Assembly: GCA_963772635.1 (NCBI GenBank)
Contig: CAVYYK010000044.1
Coordinates: 124,001-188,000, forward strand
Direction of reading: 5' to 3'
DNA: 64,000 nucleotides
Source: JAUXFS01 sp963772635
GTDB taxonomy: Bacteria; Pseudomonadota; Alphaproteobacteria; Rhodospirillales; Defluviicoccaceae
The notes below the pieces were generated by a model. That model ran no database searches and was not told the DNA's origin. It saw only the letters and a list, made by a program, of their open reading frames with translations. Position numbers and translations under genes: made by a program. This document shows positions 27,360 to 37,663 of the stretch, piece after piece. The first letter of the stretch is position 1. The number at the start of each line of letters is the position of its first letter.

Positions 27360-30300
27360 CTACTCGGCCGCTCGAGGGACTCCCTTGTCGACCGGGACCG
27401 ACTCCTCCGGTGCGGCCATCACATCACGGCGTCCGGCGACGTAGGTGTAGACGACGGGGATGACGAAGAGGGTGAAGAAGGTGCCGACCAGGAGCCCGCC
27501 GACGATGACCCAGCCGATGTCCTGGCGGCTTTCGGCGCCGGCGCCGGTCGCTACCGCCAACGGTACCGCGCCCAGCACCATGGCGCCGGTGGTCATCAGG
27601 ATGGGGCGAAGGCGGAGGACCGAGGCCTCGATCACGGCATCCGAGACGGCCTTGCCCTGGGCGCGGATCTGGTTTGAGAACTCGACGATCAGAATGCCGT
27701 GCTTGGTGATCAGGCCGATGAGCGTCACCAGTCCGACCTCGCTGTAGATGTTGAGCGTTCCGCCGGAGAGAAAAAGCGCGAGCAGACCGCCGGTGATGGA
27801 GAGCGGCACCGTCAGCATGATGATGAACGGATCCCTGAAGCTTTCGAACTGTGCCGAAAGCACGAGGTAGATGAATGCGAGCGCCAGGGCGAAGGTGAGG
27901 TAGATCCCGGCGCTCGCCTCCTTGAACTCGCGGGACTGGCCGTTGTAGTCGATGAGCGCCGTTGCCGGCAGCACGTCCTTGGCGGTTTGTTCGAGAAAGG
28001 CCAAAGCCTCGCCAAGGCTCGAGCCGGGAGCGACGTTGGCGGTTATGGTCGCCGACCGCAGCTGACTGAAGTGGTTGAGTTCCCTCGGCGCCACCGTTTC
28101 GCGCACCGTCACCAGATTGGAGAGTTGGACCATCTGGCCGTTGTTGCCGCGCACATAGATCGATCGCAGATCGTCCGGGTTGGTGCGGTCGATATCGGCG
28201 ACCTGGACGACGACGTCGTACTGTTCACCCTCCCGCTTGAACCGGGTCACCTGGCGACCGCCCAACAGGGTCTCCATGGTCCGGCCGAGAGCCTCGATGC
28301 CGACGCCCACGTCGGCCACCTTGTCCCGATCGACGGAGACCTTGAGCTGCGGCTTGTTCAGTTTGAGATCGGTCTCCAGGTTGGCGAGGCCCGGGAAACT
28401 CGCCGGCCTTCGCCATCACGGCGTCGACCATCTGTTCGAGTTCCCGGTACGGCCGCGAGGTCTGGATGACGAACTGCACCGGCTTGTCGCGGACGCTCTG
28501 CCCCAGGGGCGGCGGATTGATGGGAAACGCCAGCACACCGGGCACCGCGAACATCTTGGGCGCGAGCGAGCGCGCCACGTCCTGCTGGCTGCGCTCGCGC
28601 TCGTCCCAAGGGGGGGTCTTGATGAACGAAATACCCTGGGTGACGACGGGAAAGCCCGAGACCACGAAGTAACGGGCTACATCCGGTTCCTTGGCGTAGA
28701 TCGCTTCCAGTTGCCGGGCGTAGTCGTCCGTGTAGTCGATGGTGGCGCCCTCGGGAGCGACGAAGATGCCGACGACGGTGCCCTGGTCCTCGAAGGGCGC
28801 CAACTCCGTCTTGAGATGGGTGAACAGGAAGTAGCTGCTTCCGGCGACCGCGAGACCGATGAGCAGGACAAGTGGCCGCGCCCGCAGCGCCCGTCTCAAG
28901 GAGACGCCGGTATCCGGTGGTCAAGCCGACGATCCCGCTTTCGATGATCCGGTAGGCACGGGAGTGCTGCGTCTCGTGGCGCAAGCAGCTTCGAGCACAT
29001 CATCGGCGACAACGTCAGGGCGACGAAGCCGGAGACGAGAACGGCGCCGGCCAGCGTCCAGGCGAACTCGGTAAACAGCCGGCCGGTGTTGCCGGTCATG
29101 AAGCCGATCGGCACGTAGACCGCCGCCAGCGTCAACGTCATGGCGACGACGGCGAAGCCGATTTCCTTGCTTCCCCGAAAGGCCGCCTCGAGCGGCGGCA
29201 CGCCATCTTCGACGTGGCGAAAGATGTTTTCCAGCATGACGATGGCATCGTCGACGACGAGACCGATCGCCAGCACCAGCGCCAGCAAGGTCAAGGTGTT
29301 TATGGTGAAATCGAAAGCGAACATCAGCGCGAACGCCCCGACAAGCGAGACCGGAATGGTCACCAACGGGATCAAGGTCGCCTTCAGGGATCGCAAGAAC
29401 AGGAAGATGATCAGCACGACGAGGAGAATCGCCTCGCCGATGGTTTCGTACACGTTCTTGATGGATTCCTCGATGAACACCGACTTGTCGTGGGCAACTT
29501 CCACCTTCATGCCCTCGGGCAGTTCCTCCATGACCGCCGGCAACACCGCCCGCACCTCCTTGGAAACGTCAAGCGGGTTGGCCGTGGCTTGTTTGACGAC
29601 GCCGAGGGCGACGGCGGAGCGGCCGTTGAAGCGTACCACCCTTCGCTCGTCGCGCGCGCCGAGCTCCGCGTGGCCGACGTCGGAGAGGCGCACCAGGTAG
29701 CCGTTGACCTCGCGGAGGATCAGTTCGTCGAACTGCTCGGGGGTGCGCAGGTCGGTCTCGGAAAGCACGGTGAACTCGCGCTTCGGGCCTTCGATCCGGC
29801 CGGCCGGCACCTCGACGTTCTGGCGCCTGAGCGCGTCCTCGACGTCCTGCGGCGTCAACTCGTAGGCGGCGAGCCGGGCCGGATCGAGCCAGATGCGCAT
29901 CGAGTAGCGACGCTCGCCGAAGATCCGGACTTCGGCCACCCCGGGCAGCGTTTGCAGCCGATCCTTGACATAGCGGTCGGCATAGTCGGTGATCTCCAGG
30001 GCCGAATGCCGATCACTGTAGAAGGCGAGGTAGATGATCGGCTGGGCATCCGCTTCGACCTTCTGGATAACCGGCTCTTCGATCTCGTCGGGCAGCTTTC
30101 CGCGCACCCGGCTCACCCGGTCGCGGACATCGGCCGCGGCGGCGGCGGGATCGCGGTCGAGCCGAAAGACGACCGTGATCTGGCTGCTTTCCTCGCGGCT
30201 GATCGACGACATGAAGTCGATGCCCTCGATCCCGGCCAACGAGTCCTCCAGGACATTGGTGACCTGGGTCTCGATGATTTCCGCGCTCGCACCTTCGTAG

Positions 30301-30449
30301 GTCGTCTCGACCGTGACGACCGGGGGATCGATGTTGGGATACTCGCGGACGGACAGGCGGTCGAAGGCGACAAAGCCGACGAGGACGACGACGAGGCTGA
30401 GGACGGTGGCGAACACCGGCCTGCGGATGCAGAGGTCGGAAATCTTCAT
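27360..30449 (-). CDS. RND efflux transporter, HAE1 family (frameshifts)
   Basis: A second AcrB-like pump of about 1030 residues. The N-terminal frame (30449 to about 28980) starts MKISDLCIRRPVFATVLSLV and has the proton-relay motif AIGLVVDDAIVMLENIFRH. A short middle frame supplies HSRAYRIIESGIVGLTTGYR. The next (28899-28395) gives GSSYFLFTHLKTELAPFEDQ, and the last (from about 28390) gives VGLVTLIGLITKHGILIVEF and ends at 27360. Breaks at about 28980, 28900 and 28390 are each explained by one base. The adaptor gene lies 5 bases upstream. The IRRPVFATVLSL opening and KTELAPFEDQG are typical of MexF/AcrD-distant HAE1 pumps. Confidence 0.87.
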
Positions 30450-30454
30450 GCCGC

Positions 30455-31534
30455 CTAGGTTCCCGCGCCTTCGCCGACGACCTTGACCGGAGCACCGTCG
30501 CGGATCTTGATCTGTCCGGCGGTCACCACCACGTCGCCCGGCTCCAGGCCTTCGACGATTTCGACCCGGCCGCTGCGCCGCTGCCCGAGGATGACCTTGG
30601 TCATGACCGCCTTGCCGTCGACGACCTTGAACACGAAACGCTCGTCGCCGCGCGGCACGATCGCCTGTTCCGGCACGATCAGCGCGTTCTTGCGCGATTC
30701 TATGGCGAGGTTCACCCGGGCGAACAGACCCGGCCTCAGGACACGATCGGAATTGGGGACGCGAGCGCGAATGGCGATGCTTCGTCCCGCGGTATCCACA
30801 CGCGGATCCAAGGCGTAAACCTCTCCCTCGAAGGCACGGCCGGGAAAGGCGTCGACCGTCACGCGAAGCCGTTGACCCTTGGCGAGACCGGACAAGAAGC
30901 GTTCCGGTACCCGGAACTCGACCTTTATCGGGTCGATGTTTTCCAGATTGACGAGGTCCTCTCCAGGGGTGACGTAATCGCCGATGCTGACCTGCCGCAG
31001 CCCGAGGATACCGTCGAAGGGCGCGCTAATGCGGGTCTTTTCGAGGCGGGCCTTGGCGAGCGCGACCCTGGCCCGGTCCGTTTGCAGAGCGGCCTCGGCT
31101 TCGTCTCGGCCCCTCGCCGTGCCGGCTCCTTTCGTGTAGAGTTCGGCGGCGCGCTCGTAATTGCGCTGGGCCAGCAGCAGGCTCGCCTCCGCTTCGGTCA
31201 GTTCGGCTTGGTAGATGGCGTCGTCGAGGGCGAACAGCAAGGCCCCGATCCGCGTCGGCTCGCCTTCCGAGAAGTGGATCCCGGCAATTCGTCCGGCGAT
31301 TTCCGGCCTGATGATCACCGACTCGTTCGACCGGAGCGTCCCGATCGCCGAGACTTCGTCGGTGATCGTTCCGACCTCGACCCCGACGGCTTCCACGGGG
31401 ACCGCGGGGCGAGGCGGTTGCTGAGCTGCCGCCATCGATATCAGGGGTCCGCCATCGGACCACGTTTCCACGAAAGACCCCGCAATCCACGACAACAGCA
31501 TGACCGCCAATATGCCGGCCGCTCCCTTGCTCAT
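30455..31534 (-). CDS. RND efflux periplasmic adaptor (membrane fusion protein)
   Basis: The protein of about 359 residues has an N-terminal hydrophobic segment (GILAVMLLSWIAGSFV). Lipoyl halves surround IGTLRSNESVIIRPEIAGRI and ISAPFDGILGLRQVSIGDYV, separated by a helical hairpin. A beta-barrel region (VRVPERFLSGLAKGQRLRV) and a C-terminal domain (PEQAIVPRGDERFVFKVVDG) follow. ATG 31534 is preferred over an upstream TTG because CAAGG lies 6 bases before it. It pairs with the RND gene that starts 5 bases downstream. No outer-membrane factor is encoded nearby. Confidence 0.9.
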   Translation of the reverse strand: MSKGAAGILAVMLLSWIAGSFVETWSDGGPLISMAAAQQPPRPAVPVEAVGVEVGTITDEVSAIGTLRSNESVIIRPEIAGRIAGIHFSEGEPTRIGALLFALDDAIYQAELTEAEASLLLAQRNYERAAELYTKGAGTARGRDEAEAALQTDRARVALAKARLEKTRISAPFDGILGLRQVSIGDYVTPGEDLVNLENIDPIKVEFRVPERFLSGLAKGQRLRVTVDAFPGRAFEGEVYALDPRVDTAGRSIAIRARVPNSDRVLRPGLFARVNLAIESRKNALIVPEQAIVPRGDERFVFKVVDGKAVMTKVILGQRRSGRVEIVEGLEPGDVVVTAGQIKIRDGAPVKVVGEGAGT

Positions 31535-31740
31535 GCTGCGCCTTGCCAAGATGTCGAGCCTCCTCCGAGCCAGTCGATTGGACTGGACGGTCTGGTCGAG
31601 TTGGCTCCATGGTTAGCGTCAACGCCACGAGCCGGTTGGTGTCGCTAATATGGGATATGTCCGTCGACAGTAACAAGTGATCTGTCCGGTTTTCGAGCCG
31701 CTCCAACCGGAGAGGAGCGGGGATGAGACGGACGGAGCGG

Positions 31741-31995
31741 CTAAAGGGACTTCGGCGACAGGTCGGTCGGCGCGCCGCTCGAGGGGGCGCTGCCGGGCCA
31801 CGCTTTGAACAGGTCGGTCGATGGGGTTCCTGTCAGGACGATTCGGACGGCGCACTTCTTTTCGAGATCGGACGCCACGTCGTCGTGCGCGGCGCAGATC
31901 GGCTGGCCCGCCACGGATGCCGGCGCCCCGGTCAATGCTCCGGTCAATGCCAGCGCGAAGCTCGCTGCCGTGAAGGCGAAAAGTGATCCTTTCAT
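31741..31995 (-). CDS. Small secreted protein, unknown
   Basis: The product has 84 residues. MKGSLFAFTAASFALALTGA is a clear Sec signal, with cleavage probably after ASVAG. The mature part of about 55 residues contains two Cys (QPICAAHDD and EKKCAVRIV) 15 apart, probably a disulfide, then a Pro/Ser-rich tail. GGAG lies 8 bases before ATG 31995; a longer in-frame extension upstream has no signal and is unlikely. A hairpin at 31698-31720 follows the gene but lacks a T-run. No family is recognised. Confidence 0.6.
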   Translation of the reverse strand: MKGSLFAFTAASFALALTGALTGAPASVAGQPICAAHDDVASDLEKKCAVRIVLTGTPSTDLFKAWPGSAPSSGAPTDLSPKSL

Positions 31996-32189
31996 GGCCT
32001 TGACTCCAAACCAGGAGGAATTCGCCCCCGTACTCAACCAAAACAGTCGGGATTGCGACCGGCAGGTGTGACGTGGCTCACACTCTTGCGATAATGTGCA
32101 CAAAATCGCCGAAGGGACCATCGGTATAAATCGGAGCGGAAAGGCATTGCCGACGGCGTGCGGCGATTGACGATGAAAGTGAGTCCAAC

Positions 32190-32807
32190 TTGACCGATCG
32201 CGTGCGCCGCAAGATCATTCAATCCGTCCCCATGCTCGCCGGACTCACGGCCGCCGGTTTGCCATTGGGCGTTACCGCGAAGAACCAGGTGATGAAGACG
32301 AACAACGACGTGGAGGTCCTGCAAAGTGAAGCGTTGTCGATGAGGGAGCGGCAGCGGCACGAACGGATGATGGCCATTGCCATCAAAGCGGCGAAGAGTA
32401 GTTCCAGTGCGCCGTTCGGCGCGGTGATCGTCGACCGCCGTACTAGCGAGATCGTCTGCACCGGCGCCAACGATTCCAAGGCTAGCCCGACATACCATGG
32501 CGAGATCGTCGCCATCAACAATTGTGCCCGCGAGCATCCCGGCCTGGAATGGCGGGAGATGGTGCTCTACACAACCGCGGAACCGTGTCCGATGTGCGCC
32601 GGGGCCATAACCTGGGCGCGGATCGGCGAGACCGTCTATGGCACCTCGATCGACACCCTGTTTTCCCTTGGCGTCGATCAGATCCTCATCGACAGCCCGA
32701 CCGTGGCCCGTGCCGCGTCCTTTTATCGAGGCCGCATCATCGCCGGCATTCTGCGCGCGGAGACCGACCGGCTCTATGCGGATTGGGTGGCGTCATGGCG
32801 GAAGTGA
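32190..32807 (+). CDS. Nucleoside deaminase (CMP/dCMP deaminase family), possibly Tat-exported
   Basis: The protein has 205 residues. The C-terminal 150 form a zinc-dependent deaminase like guanine deaminase or TadA: PFGAVIVDRRTSEIVCTGAN, YHGEIVAINNCARE with the zinc His and catalytic Glu, and TTAEPCPMCAGAITWARI with the two zinc Cys. Unusually, about 55 extra N-terminal residues start MTDRVRRKIIQSVPMLAGLT AAG, a twin-Arg followed by a hydrophobic stretch ending in small residues before a lysine, like a Tat signal or membrane anchor. Typical deaminases are cytoplasmic. The ATG-like start is TTG at 32190; an internal ATG at 32292 would give a cytoplasmic form. Confidence 0.8.
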   Translation: MTDRVRRKIIQSVPMLAGLTAAGLPLGVTAKNQVMKTNNDVEVLQSEALSMRERQRHERMMAIAIKAAKSSSSAPFGAVIVDRRTSEIVCTGANDSKASPTYHGEIVAINNCAREHPGLEWREMVLYTTAEPCPMCAGAITWARIGETVYGTSIDTLFSLGVDQILIDSPTVARAASFYRGRIIAGILRAETDRLYADWVASWRK

Positions 32808-32841
32808 CGGACCGTTGTCGCCGACAGCCCGTTGGCCGGGA

Positions 32842-33972
32842 TCATGGCGCGCACCACCTTTCGATGATCTCGGCATAGACCTCCACCGCCTGCTCGATCC
32901 GCTCGACCAGGCAGTACTCGTCGGTCTGGTGGGCCATCGCCGGTTCGCCGGGGCCGAGGATCACGGTCGGCGGCCCGCCGTAGGCCGGGGTCAGCGCCGC
33001 GGCGTCGGTGAAGTAGCTGGCGCCGCGCGGTTCCAGGGTCTCGCCGAGCACCGGCGCGACGATCTCGTAGACTTCGCGGACCCAGGGATCGGCCGGATCG
33101 GTCCACACGCTCTCGACGTCGACCATGGCCGAGAGGTCGACCTCGCCCCCCAGATAGCTCGCCATCTCCGCCGCGACCGCGGCGTGGCGCTGGCCGGGCA
33201 CGGTGCGGATGTCGATGCCGATCTCCGCCAGGTCGGGAACCGAGTTGATGTTGAGACCGCCATGGATCGTGCCGACGTTGAGGGTCGGTTTGCCGAGCTG
33301 GGCGTGGCGTTCGACGTTGAAGTCGAAGTCCTCGAGGAGGCCGACGGCACGGGCGGCGGCGTAGACCGCGTTGACGCCCTTGTCCGGCATCGAGCCGTGG
33401 GCGGTGACGCCGCGGGTCCGCGCCTTCAGCCACAGCGCCCCCTTGTGGCCGACGTAGGGGTAGTTGGCGGTGGGCTCGGCGACGACGACGGCGCCGGCCT
33501 CGCCGAGCACGGTCCCGAGCCCGGCGAGATGGAAGGCGCCCTCGCAGCCGGTTTCCTCGCCGGCGGTGATCACCAGCACCACCCCGGCCGTACCCTCCAG
33601 CCGCGTGGCCAGCCGGATGGCGGCGACGACGAAGGCGGCGACCCCGCTCTTCATGTCGCTGGAGCCGCGGCCGTAGAGCCTGCCGTCGGCGATCTCGGCG
33701 GCGAACGGCTCCATCGACCACGGCATCGCGCCGAGCGGCACCGTGTCGATGTGGCCGGTGAAGCAGATCGGCGGCCGGCCGGCGCCGCCGCCGATGCGGG
33801 CGACAACGCTGGTCCGGTCGTCGGCGAAGGCGTGGTAGGAAATCCGCGCGCCCGCCGCCTCCAACAGCCGCCCGAGATGCTCGGCGCACGGCCGCTCGTT
33901 GCCGGGCGGGTTGATGGTGTCGAAGCCGATCAGGATGCGGGTCAGTTCGAGCGCGGAAATCGGATTGGTCAT
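32842..33972 (-). CDS. M20 family deacylase (ArgE/DapE type)
   Basis: The protein of 376 residues has the full M20 di-zinc set: ICFTGHIDTVPLGAMPW, GRLYGRGSSDMKSGVAAFVV, VITAGEETGCEGAFHLAG, VVAEPTANYPYVGHKGALWL and the late GEPAMAHQTDEYCLV. A dimerisation domain with AHGSMPDKGVNAVY lies in the middle. It should hydrolyse an N-acyl amino acid (acetylornithine or succinyl-diaminopimelate type). It starts 19 bases after livF on the same strand, so its substrate is probably what the Liv-type transporter brings in. Confidence 0.88.
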   Translation of the reverse strand: MTNPISALELTRILIGFDTINPPGNERPCAEHLGRLLEAAGARISYHAFADDRTSVVARIGGGAGRPPICFTGHIDTVPLGAMPWSMEPFAAEIADGRLYGRGSSDMKSGVAAFVVAAIRLATRLEGTAGVVLVITAGEETGCEGAFHLAGLGTVLGEAGAVVVAEPTANYPYVGHKGALWLKARTRGVTAHGSMPDKGVNAVYAAARAVGLLEDFDFNVERHAQLGKPTLNVGTIHGGLNINSVPDLAEIGIDIRTVPGQRHAAVAAEMASYLGGEVDLSAMVDVESVWTDPADPWVREVYEIVAPVLGETLEPRGASYFTDAAALTPAYGGPPTVILGPGEPAMAHQTDEYCLVERIEQAVEVYAEIIERWCAP

Positions 33973-33991
33973 GGTCGTGGTTGTCTCCGCT

Positions 33992-34704
33992 TCAGCCGAA
34001 GTAGGCCTGATGCACCTCGGTGGCCTTGCTCAGGCTGTCGGGGGTGCCCGAGGCGACCACCCGGCCCTTGCTCAGCACGTAGCCGAAATCGGCGATGGCG
34101 AGGGTCTGATGGACGTTCTGCTCGACCAGGAAGATGGTGATGCCCTGCTCGTTGATCCCGCGGATGATGTTGAAGTTCTCCTTGACCAGCAGCGGCGACA
34201 GGCCGAGCGACGGTTCGTCGATCAGCAACAGCTTCGGCGCGCTCATCAGCCCGCGGCCGATGGAGACCATCGCCTGCTCGCCGCCCGACATGGTGCCGGC
34301 GAGTTGATCCTTGCGCTCGCGCAATCGGGGGAAGGTCTCGTAGACATTTTCGAGCCGTTCGGCGATCACCGCCGGCGAGGATTCCTGGTAGCCGCCGAGA
34401 CGCAGGTTCTCCGCCACCGTCAGCTTGGGGAACACCTTGCGGCCCTCGGGGATGCAGGCGATGCCGGCGGCGACGACCTTGTGGGTGGGGAGACCGGTGA
34501 GGGTGGTTCCGGCGAAGGCGATGCGGCCCCGGTTGGACGGGGTGAGGCCGAGGATGGAGCGGATCAGCGTCGACTTGCCCGAGCCGTTGGAGCCGAGCAG
34601 GCAGGTGATCTTGCCCTGCTCGGCGGTGAGCGAGACGTCCTCGAGCACGTTGGCCTTGTCGTAGGCCGTGTAGATTCCTTCGACGGTGAGAGTTCTCCGC
34701 TCAT
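33992..34704 (-). CDS. livF: Branched-chain amino acid type ABC transporter ATPase (LivF), start disturbed by a likely indel
   Basis: The ATPase has Walker A GSNGSGKSTLI, signature TMSGGEQAMVSIGRGLM, Walker B LLLIDEPSLGLSP and the LivF-type end VLSKGRVVASGTPDSL. The conserved N-terminus LTVEGIYTAYDKANVLEDVS has no start codon in its own frame. The ATG at 34702-34704, overlapping the livG stop as ATGA, is one frame off. One missing base between 34685 and 34704 would give M-S-G-E-x-LTVEG, so I place the start there. The long open extension to 34834 runs antisense-like through livG and is not credible. Confidence 0.87.
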
Positions 34705-35486
34705 TCGATTCCCAGATAGGCCTCCTGCACCTGGCGGTCGCGCGACACCTCCTGGTAGGTGCCCTCGCAGATCTTCTGTCCGAAATTGAGGACCACGCAG
34801 CGGTTGGTGATGCGTTCGATGACGCCCATCTCATGCTCGACGATGACGATGGTCAGGTCCTTGAACCGGTCCTTGACCTCGAGGATGTCGTCCATCAGCT
34901 CCGACGTCTCGTCGTGGGTCATTCCCGCCGACGGCTCGTCGAGCAGCAACAGCTTGGGGTGGCTGATCAGGGCGCGGCAGATCTCGATCCGCCGCCGGTC
35001 GATCATCGCGAAGCCGGCGACCGCCTCGAACATCCGGTCGGCGAGCGGCGCGTCGAACACCTGGATCAGCGCCCGGGCCTCCTCGAAGTTCGTCTCGAAT
35101 TCCTTGCGGAACGCCTTGCGCCGGACCAGGTTGAACCACAGACCCTGGTTCAGCCGCTTGTGGTTGCCGATCATGATGTTGTCGAAGATCGACAGCGGCA
35201 GCGACAGCCGCGAGCGCTGGAAGGTGCGGGCGATGCCGGCGCGGTAGACCGCCTGGGTCGAGAACCCGGTGATGTCGGCGCCGTCGAAGGTGACCCGGCC
35301 GCTGGTCGCCGGATAGATGCCGGTGACCACGTTGAAGAAGGTGGTCTTTCCCGATCCGTTGGGGCCGATCAGGCCGAGGATGTCGTTGGCGCGGACCTCG
35401 AGGTTGAGGGTATCCAGCGCGACCACGCCGCCGAACAGCTTGGAGAGATCGCTGGAGGCGAGCAGCGGGGGAGGGGGGCGGTTCAT
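34701..35486 (-). CDS. livG: Branched-chain amino acid type ABC transporter ATPase (LivG)
   Basis: The protein of 261 residues starts at ATG 35486, whose ATGA overlaps the livM stop. It has SDLSKLFGGVVALDTLNLEV, Walker A LIGPNGSGKTTFFN, the LivG-specific YRAGIARTFQRSRL, Walker B KLLLLDEPSAGMTHDE and a switch His in VIVEHEMGVIERI. It powers import together with LivF. The signature region reads IDRRRIEICRALISHP in place of the canonical LSGGQ, a mild deviation common in this group. Confidence 0.92.
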   Translation of the reverse strand: MNRPPPPLLASSDLSKLFGGVVALDTLNLEVRANDILGLIGPNGSGKTTFFNVVTGIYPATSGRVTFDGADITGFSTQAVYRAGIARTFQRSRLSLPLSIFDNIMIGNHKRLNQGLWFNLVRRKAFRKEFETNFEEARALIQVFDAPLADRMFEAVAGFAMIDRRRIEICRALISHPKLLLLDEPSAGMTHDETSELMDDILEVKDRFKDLTIVIVEHEMGVIERITNRCVVLNFGQKICEGTYQEVSRDRQVQEAYLGIE

Positions 35487-36655
35487 CGCGGCTGCCATCC
35501 GGGGAAGTACTTGCGCAGCGGCCGCGGCAGCAGCCCCTCCGGGCGGAACAGCAGGATCAGGATGACCATGCCGGCGTAGAGCAGGAAGCGGAACTCCTGA
35601 ATGGCCTGGAGCTTCTCCGGCAGGATGATGACGATGGTCGTCGCCACCACCAGCCCCCAGACGTTGCCGATGCCGCCGAGCAGGACGATCGAGACCAGGA
35701 TCAGCGAGTCGCCGAAGGTGAAGTTGGTCGGCGCGATGAACCCGAGCATCATCGCGTACAGCGCGCCGGCGACGCCGATGAGGAAGTTGCCGATGGTGAA
35801 GGCGGTGATCTTCCAGCGGGCGATGTTGAGCCCGAAGCAGGCGGCGGCGGTGTCGTCGAGGCGGACGGCGTCGAGATTGAGGCCGATCCACGAGCGCTCC
35901 AGCCGGCGGACGACCATGAAGGCGATGCCGAGCAGGATCAGCGCGAGGACGATGTAGTTGACGTAGAACGACAGCTCGAGGTTGTCGCCGATTTCGATGT
36001 TGTCGTTGAACTCCCAGCCGAACAGGTTCATCCCGGCGACCCTCAGCCCCTGGGGCCCGCCGAGGACGTCGTTGACCTCGAGGAAGGTCTTGAACAGAAG
36101 GGCGAAGGCGATGGTGACGACGGCGGCATAGTGGCCGCTGGTGCGCAGCACCGGCAGCAACAACAGAGAACCGACCAGCGCCGCCATCAGGCCGCCGATC
36201 AGCAGCACCAGGATGTGCGGCACCGCCGTGTGCATGCTCAGCACCGCGGCGGTGTAGCAGCCGACCCCGAAGAACGAGGCGCCGGCGAAGTTCAACACCC
36301 CGGTGAAGCCGAACTGGACGTTGAGGCCGAGGGTGGCGAGCACGTAGAGGATGACGGTGGCGATCATCAGCAGGATGAAATGGTCCTCGTGGAAGAACGC
36401 CGTCGCCAACACCACGCCGAGGATGGCGAGCAGGTAGAGCGCGTTCTCCCGCTGGGCCAGGCCTTCGCCGACCCGGGCGAGCACCCCGAACCGGGCCGCC
36501 GCCAGCACCGCCGCGACGCCGCCGGCGAGCAGGATGAGGATTTCGAGCTGCGATTCCACCGCGAGGAGGGCGATGACGTACGCCGTCACCGCGATGGTGG
36601 CGACGATGCCGGCGATCAGGGAGCCCCCACGGGACCGGGGTTCGTTCATCCTCAC
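35483..36655 (-). CDS. livM: Branched-chain amino acid type ABC transporter permease (LivM)
   Basis: The permease of 390 residues has about ten hydrophobic helices with LivM signatures LGLNVQFGFTGVLNFAGASF, SGHYAAVVTIAFALLFKTFL and VSIVLLGGIGNVWGLVVATT. Start options are GTG 36655, overlapping the livH stop as GTGA, and ATG 36649; neither has a strong ribosome binding site. It forms the membrane channel with LivH. Confidence 0.93.
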   Translation of the reverse strand: MRMNEPRSRGGSLIAGIVATIAVTAYVIALLAVESQLEILILLAGGVAAVLAAARFGVLARVGEGLAQRENALYLLAILGVVLATAFFHEDHFILLMIATVILYVLATLGLNVQFGFTGVLNFAGASFFGVGCYTAAVLSMHTAVPHILVLLIGGLMAALVGSLLLLPVLRTSGHYAAVVTIAFALLFKTFLEVNDVLGGPQGLRVAGMNLFGWEFNDNIEIGDNLELSFYVNYIVLALILLGIAFMVVRRLERSWIGLNLDAVRLDDTAAACFGLNIARWKITAFTIGNFLIGVAGALYAMMLGFIAPTNFTFGDSLILVSIVLLGGIGNVWGLVVATTIVIILPEKLQAIQEFRFLLYAGMVILILLFRPEGLLPRPLRKYFPGWQPR

Positions 36656-37572
36656 ACCCGCTCGCTGATCTTTTCGCGGATCAGCCCGGTCGGCCGCCAG
36701 GCCATGATCAGGATGACCACGCCGAAGGCGAAAACGTCCTTGTAGGCACTGGCGAACGGAAGGGCGACGGCGCCGATGGTCTGCAGCGCGGCGAACAGGA
36801 AGCCGCCGAGGATGGCGCCGTAGATGTTGCCGAGGCCGCCGACGATCGCCGAGCTGAAGCCGATGACGCCGAGCAGCAGCCCCATCCCGAAGTTGATCTC
36901 GCTGTAGTAGAGGCCGTTCATGATCCCGGCGAAGGCGGCGAGCGCCGAGCCGAGGCCGAAAGTGATCAGCACGATCAGCTTGAAGTTGATGCCCATGGTC
37001 TTCGCCGTCTCCTCGTCCTGGGCGACGGCGCGGATGGCGAGGCCGAGCTTGGTCTTGTTGAGCAGCAAGTGGACGCCGACGATCACCAGGGCGCCGGCGA
37101 GCAGCATCATCGCGTTGTCGAGGCGGAGGTTGAAATTGCCCATGTTCACCGAGTCGGTGGGCAGCAGCGCCGGAAACGGCTTGGGGTTGGCGCCTTCCGG
37201 ATAGAACAGGCGCACGCTTTCGCGCAGCACCGTGCCCAGCATCAGGGTGATCAGCAAGGTGTTGAGCGGCGGCGCCGAACGCAGCGGCAGCACCAGATAG
37301 CGGGCGATCAGCGCGCCGAGGACCGCCATGCAGACGGCGGCGACGGCGACCACGCAGGCGACGAGGATCACCGGCGAGGAAATGCCCGCCAGGCTCAGGC
37401 CGAGATAGGTGGCGAGACCGGCGAACGCGCCGACGGTCAGCACGTCGCCATGGGAGAACTTGATCACGTCGAGCACCCCGAAGAACAGGGTGAAGCCGAC
37501 GGCGACCAGGGCGTACATCATCCCCAGCATCAGCCCGTTCATGACGTATTGGGCCAGGAAGCCGACATCCAT
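36652..37572 (-). CDS. livH: Branched-chain amino acid type ABC transporter permease (LivH)
   Basis: The permease of 306 residues has eight or so helices, with LivH motifs NGLMLGMMYALVAVGFTLFF, GVLDVIKFSHGDVLTVGAFA, RAVAQDEETAKTMGINFKLI and GFSSAIVGGLGNIYGAILGG. It is the first permease of the operon. It lies 91 bases after livJ, with a strong hairpin in that gap. Confidence 0.94.
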   Translation of the reverse strand: MDVGFLAQYVMNGLMLGMMYALVAVGFTLFFGVLDVIKFSHGDVLTVGAFAGLATYLGLSLAGISSPVILVACVVAVAAVCMAVLGALIARYLVLPLRSAPPLNTLLITLMLGTVLRESVRLFYPEGANPKPFPALLPTDSVNMGNFNLRLDNAMMLLAGALVIVGVHLLLNKTKLGLAIRAVAQDEETAKTMGINFKLIVLITFGLGSALAAFAGIMNGLYYSEINFGMGLLLGVIGFSSAIVGGLGNIYGAILGGFLFAALQTIGAVALPFASAYKDVFAFGVVILIMAWRPTGLIREKISERV

Positions 37573-37615
37573 GGCGGCGGCTCGTCTCGCTGTCCGGATT
37601 TACGAAAAGACGCGA

Positions 37616-37653
37616 CCTCCGGGCGGGCGGGCGAACCCCGGCCCGCCCGGAGG
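37616..37653 (-). promoter_or_regulatory. Intercistronic GC hairpin between livJ and livH
   Basis: A perfect 13-bp stem (CCTCCGGGCGGGC at 37616-37628 with its complement at 37641-37653) has a 12-base loop and no T-run. It begins 11 bases past the livJ stop. As with other transport operons, it probably stabilises the livJ message and lowers expression of the downstream permease and ATPase genes. Confidence 0.7.
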
Positions 37654-37663
37654 AAACCGTCTG

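Noticed and set aside
34705..34834. N-terminal extension of LivF to 34834
   Set aside because: It reads through livG in the wrong frame; the ATGA overlap at 34704 with one missing base is more plausible.
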